Assembly (NCBI GenBank): GCA_022769825.1
Contig: JALEJI010000056.1
Coordinates: 1 to 36,793, forward strand
Reading direction: 5' to 3'
Origin: Prevotella sp.
GTDB lineage: Bacteria > Bacteroidota > Bacteroidia > Bacteroidales > Bacteroidaceae
DNA length: 36,793 bases
This document shows, one piece after another, positions 34,389 through 36,793 of this stretch. Position numbers and translations under genes: made by a program. A model generated the notes under the pieces. The model ran no database searches. It was not told the DNA's origin and saw only the letters and a program-made list of their open reading frames with translations. Position 1 is the first letter of the stretch; every line of letters begins with the position of its first letter.

Positions 34389-35756
34389 TTAGTCGTCTTC
34401 ATCCATGGTCAACTGATTGAGATTCTTCGCGAGCTTTTCCTTCAATTTTTCAAGGAAGGTCTTATGCGATGGCTTCTGTCCGCCATTGACAATTTTTGGC
34501 TCTGACTGCGACGCTGAGTTTGGAGTGGCATCCGGTTCTGACAGCGACGTATAGTCAACAGAAACGGTAACAGGCGCATCATCCTCCTGCTCCTCCGGTT
34601 TTGTGACGGCGGCAGAATCGCTCAAATCTTTCGCGGGCGTTTCCGTTGGCTTGTCTTCAGCCTTTTTAGCATACATTCTGCATCCTTCCAATGGCTCCCT
34701 GTATAGTTTGGAGATGATTTGGTTGTAGTAGTTATCATCCTGCCTTTCTTCGGCTGTCGACTCATCAGGCATGAACTTGTTGTCGAGACCGGTGGCGAGG
34801 ATAATCACCTTAGCGTCCTTACCCAGCGTGTTATCGTCTGAAGTACCCCAAATGACATTGATATTTGGGTTTAATCCATACATGAAAGAGTCAATCTCTC
34901 GCACCTCACTTACAAACAAAGGCGCGTCATCGCTGGTGTAAATATTAAAGAGGATGTTCTTGGCTTTGGTGATGTCACTGCCATACAGCAAAGGCGACTC
35001 AAGCGCGTTCACAATGGCTTTCTCCACCCTTCGCTCGCCTTTGGCCCGTCCAATGGCCATTATGGCGCCTCCGCCATTGCGCATCGTGCTTTCAACGTCA
35101 CGGAAGTCAAGGTTGATATTACCTTCCAATGTTATCAATTCCGAGATGCTCTTAACAGCGTTGCACAGTATCTGGTCGGCAGCCTTAAACGCTTGTTTCA
35201 AAGCAAGCTCAGAGTCGGAATATACGTCGCATATGCTCTCATTGTTAATGATAAGAAGTGAGTCAACGTTCTTACGCATCTCTTCCACGCCTTTTAGCGC
35301 CTTTATGATCTTGTTTTTCTTCTCAAAGAAGAAAGGTATGGTCACGATGCCTATGGTGAGAATGCCCATTCCTTGCGCCACCGAAGCGATGATTGGCGCC
35401 GCGCCCGTTCCGGTGCCGCCTCCCATACCAGCTGTCACGAAACACATTTTGGTATTGTCGTCGAAAAGCCGCTTCACCTGCTCTTTGGTCTTCAGCGCCT
35501 CTTGTCTGCCAAGTTCCGGGTCAGAGCCAGCCCCAAGCCCACTGTCACCGAGAAGAACCTTTACGGGTATTGGCGAATTGGACAGCGACTGGCTATCAGT
35601 GTTGCAAACGGCAAAAGACACATTGGCTATGCCTTCCTCTGCCATGTTCTTAACGGCATTGCAGCCACCGCCGCCCACTCCAACAACCTTGATTATCTGC
35701 TTTGAAGTGTCTTCCACCGGACCAAAATCCAAACCTGTATAAGTGCTATTGTCCAT
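34389..35756 (-). CDS. ftsZ: Cell division protein FtsZ
   Basis: 455 residues from the ATG at 35756 (MDNSTYTGLDFGPVED). The frame opens 99 bases earlier but that part crosses the promoter at 35775-35782. GTP site: GVGGGGCNAVKNM, tubulin signature GGGTGTG (112-118), VTIPFFFE; T7 loop NLDFRD (N215, D217, D220). After about residue 335 comes an acidic, Pro/Ser/Thr-rich linker and a terminal TFLEKLKEKLAKNLNQL amphipathic helix in place of a classical conserved tail. Several usually invariant positions differ (ESICDVYS where relatives have ERL.EIY). It stands alone rather than behind ftsA/ftsQ, so either the cell's only FtsZ has moved or this is a paralogue. Confidence 0.93.
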   Translation of the reverse strand: MDNSTYTGLDFGPVEDTSKQIIKVVGVGGGGCNAVKNMAEEGIANVSFAVCNTDSQSLSNSPIPVKVLLGDSGLGAGSDPELGRQEALKTKEQVKRLFDDNTKMCFVTAGMGGGTGTGAAPIIASVAQGMGILTIGIVTIPFFFEKKNKIIKALKGVEEMRKNVDSLLIINNESICDVYSDSELALKQAFKAADQILCNAVKSISELITLEGNINLDFRDVESTMRNGGGAIMAIGRAKGERRVEKAIVNALESPLLYGSDITKAKNILFNIYTSDDAPLFVSEVREIDSFMYGLNPNINVIWGTSDDNTLGKDAKVIILATGLDNKFMPDESTAEERQDDNYYNQIISKLYREPLEGCRMYAKKAEDKPTETPAKDLSDSAAVTKPEEQEDDAPVTVSVDYTSLSEPDATPNSASQSEPKIVNGGQKPSHKTFLEKLKEKLAKNLNQLTMDEDD

Positions 35757-35774
35757 GATTCTTTTTCTTTGTCG

Positions 35775-35782
35775 CAAAATTA
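35775..35782 (-). promoter_or_regulatory. -7 box of ftsZ (TAATTTTG, followed by CGAC)
   Basis: Exact TAnnTTTG on the minus strand, 18 bases before the ATG at 35756. It rules out the upstream extension of the frame. Confidence 0.6.
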
Positions 35783-35877
35783 ATGAAACAATAGGACAAA
35801 ACCGTGACCCAAGGTCACCGCAAGCCTTGCAGAACAAAAAAAACATGAAAACCAAGCTGAAAAAACGTGGTAATAAC

Positions 35878-35885
35878 TAACTTTG
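35878..35885 (+). promoter_or_regulatory. -7 box of the 35893 gene (TAACTTTG, followed by CAC)
   Basis: Exact TAnnTTTG with GCAC, only 7 bases before the ATG. With usual spacing the transcript would have a leader of about 4 bases, i.e. nearly leaderless. Confidence 0.6.
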
Positions 35886-35892
35886 CACCACG

Positions 35893-36486
35893 ATGTCAAA
35901 CGAGAGTATAAATGATGAGACAGCTCTTGACAAGGCTCGGCAACTTCGCCAACTTGTCAACGATTTGCGGATAATGGGGCGCGACGACTTATTGCTGCGT
36001 GCCATTACCGTTCCCGTGCTCGAAGAGTTGCGCATAGAGGCCGCACGAGGTTCCTTGAGCAAACTGATTATAACCGACGACTACAGGATCGTGCTTGCTG
36101 ATAGCAACAAGGAGGTGCCGCTGACACCTATCCACCGCGCCGTCTACCTGTTGTTTCTAAACCATCCCGAGGGTATAGAGTTCAAGCTCATGAACGACTA
36201 TCATGATGAATTGCTGGAAATATATCGCAACATCTCCCCGACTACGGACATCGCAAAAGCCGAAGAGACCGTAAACCGACTTACCAACCCTCTCAACAAC
36301 GCCCTCAACGAGAAATGCTCACGCATAAAGGCCGCGTTCTGCGGTATGATGGACGACTACTCCGCAAGTTATTACATCATAGACAGCCAAGCACAACAAA
36401 TGATCGCGGGGTCTCCCCGCAAATGGTTTCGCAGGCTAAAGGCCATCAAGCTGCCTCGCGAGCTCGTGTCTTACGAACATTCTTAG
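35893..36486 (+). CDS. Conserved-looking protein of unknown function
   Basis: 197 residues, no signal peptide or membrane segment, probably cytoplasmic. A helical N-terminus (DKARQLRQLVNDLRIM) leads to two short strands (LSKLIITDDYRIVLAD) and then the most distinctive part, VPLTPIHRAVYLLFLNHPEG, followed by MNDYHDELLEIYRNIS, LTNPLNNALNEKCSRIKAAF and a basic end KLPRELVSYEHS. I remember similar uncharacterised proteins from other Bacteroidetes with the same PL....AVYLLFL.HPEGI core, but know no function. It is divergent from ftsZ with a 136-base gap. The start is fixed by the promoter just upstream and the lack of other ATGs until residue 28. Confidence 0.7.
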   Translation: MSNESINDETALDKARQLRQLVNDLRIMGRDDLLLRAITVPVLEELRIEAARGSLSKLIITDDYRIVLADSNKEVPLTPIHRAVYLLFLNHPEGIEFKLMNDYHDELLEIYRNISPTTDIAKAEETVNRLTNPLNNALNEKCSRIKAAFCGMMDDYSASYYIIDSQAQQMIAGSPRKWFRRLKAIKLPRELVSYEHS

Positions 36487-36793
36487 GCGTCATCCCACTA
36501 CAACCTCGTCAACGAACCACTATGCGGGGTTGCCCAAGCCATGATGCCAAGACCGACTCAAGCGCCGCGACCTACAACAATAACACGCGTAATGACCTCA
36601 ACATGTTTTTAGGGGGGTGGCTTCTTTGTTTTATCACATCCTGATTAATATCAGGCTCTTACGGAATTTGGAGTGATGGTTCTTACGAAAGAAGGCAACA
36701 CAGCATCGGCCTTGTATTAATCCATGACACGCACCATGACGTAAACGTTGAATTGTAAAATATTATTGCCGAAATTTAACACTTGAAAACAGG
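36487..36793. other. Right-edge gap, no supported gene
   Basis: 307 bases without a gene I can defend. A weak CCTGAT-TAAT-ATCAGG stem lies at 36640-36655 and could help end the 35893 transcript. The final 60 bases are AT-rich and may lead into a promoter beyond the window. Confidence 0.4.

Noticed and set aside
34954..35742. 262-codon plus-strand frame opposite ftsZ
   Set aside because: Antisense shadow of ftsZ; Ser/Pro-rich without family resemblance.
35757..35855. 33-residue N-terminal extension of FtsZ
   Set aside because: It crosses the -7 box at 35775-35782 and has no homology; the family start MDN at 35756 is preferred.
36487..36793. tRNA or small gene at the right edge
   Set aside because: No cloverleaf or conserved tRNA bases could be found, and the short frames present lack recognisable content.

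Overview
This is a chromosomal segment from a Bacteroidetes bacterium, most likely Prevotella sensu lato (Prevotellaceae). The evidence is: fused lpxC-fabZ; the long Bacteroidetes-type SecA; secreted proteins with type A C-terminal sorting-like tails; the Lnb/DUF4105 protein and the LptC/outer-membrane-protein/GldE-like cluster; and -7 boxes of the Bacteroidetes form TAnnTTTG, here usually extended to TAnnTTTGCA. No rRNA, tRNA, CRISPR array or intact mobile element was found.

Layout. (1) 1-3846: two surface/secreted protein genes. The first (76-813) carries dockerin- and cohesin-like parts and has lost its 5' end. The second (829-3786) is a 985-residue mosaic with a cohesin-like domain, MBG-type repeats encoded by near-identical 468-bp DNA units, a chitobiase-type domain and BspA-like leucine-rich repeats. 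(2) 3847-4643: an AT-rich decay zone with a short transposase-like start, a six-unit array of a 22-bp palindrome-bearing repeat, and a remnant that looks like the C-terminus of a DUF1016 nuclease. (3) 4644-10508: a MATE exporter, a PHP phosphatase, an L-threonine-aldolase-like PLP enzyme and the helicase HrpB. (4) 10509-11136: a graveyard holding the C-terminal ends of an outer-membrane barrel/receptor gene and of an OmpR-family response regulator, pointing away from each other. (5) 11137-23157: an envelope-biogenesis neighbourhood. On the minus strand an outer-membrane protein, LptC and a GldE-like CBS protein form an operon, followed by PpiD with its own promoter. On the plus strand are an Lnb-family candidate lipoprotein N-acyltransferase, an alkaline-phosphatase-superfamily protein that has lost its metal ligands, and SecA. 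(6) 23268-30104: a tight housekeeping operon phoH-purC-menG-aroE-purM-prfA-small ORF-pyrF, closed by a strong terminator. (7) 30192-34363: the lipid A operon lpxD-lpxC/fabZ-lpxA with miaA. (8) 34389-36486: ftsZ alone on the minus strand, divergent from a conserved-looking protein of unknown function. The last 307 bases hold no gene I can support.

How it fits together: apart from the left-edge surface genes and the two decay zones, the window is core chromosome, with strong emphasis on building the envelope (lipid A synthesis, LPS transport, lipoprotein processing, protein export, periplasmic folding). The best candidates for something undescribed are the 22-bp palindromic array, the apparently dead phosphatase-fold protein between lnb and secA, the 46-residue ORF between prfA and pyrF, and the set of promoters that lie almost on top of start codons.
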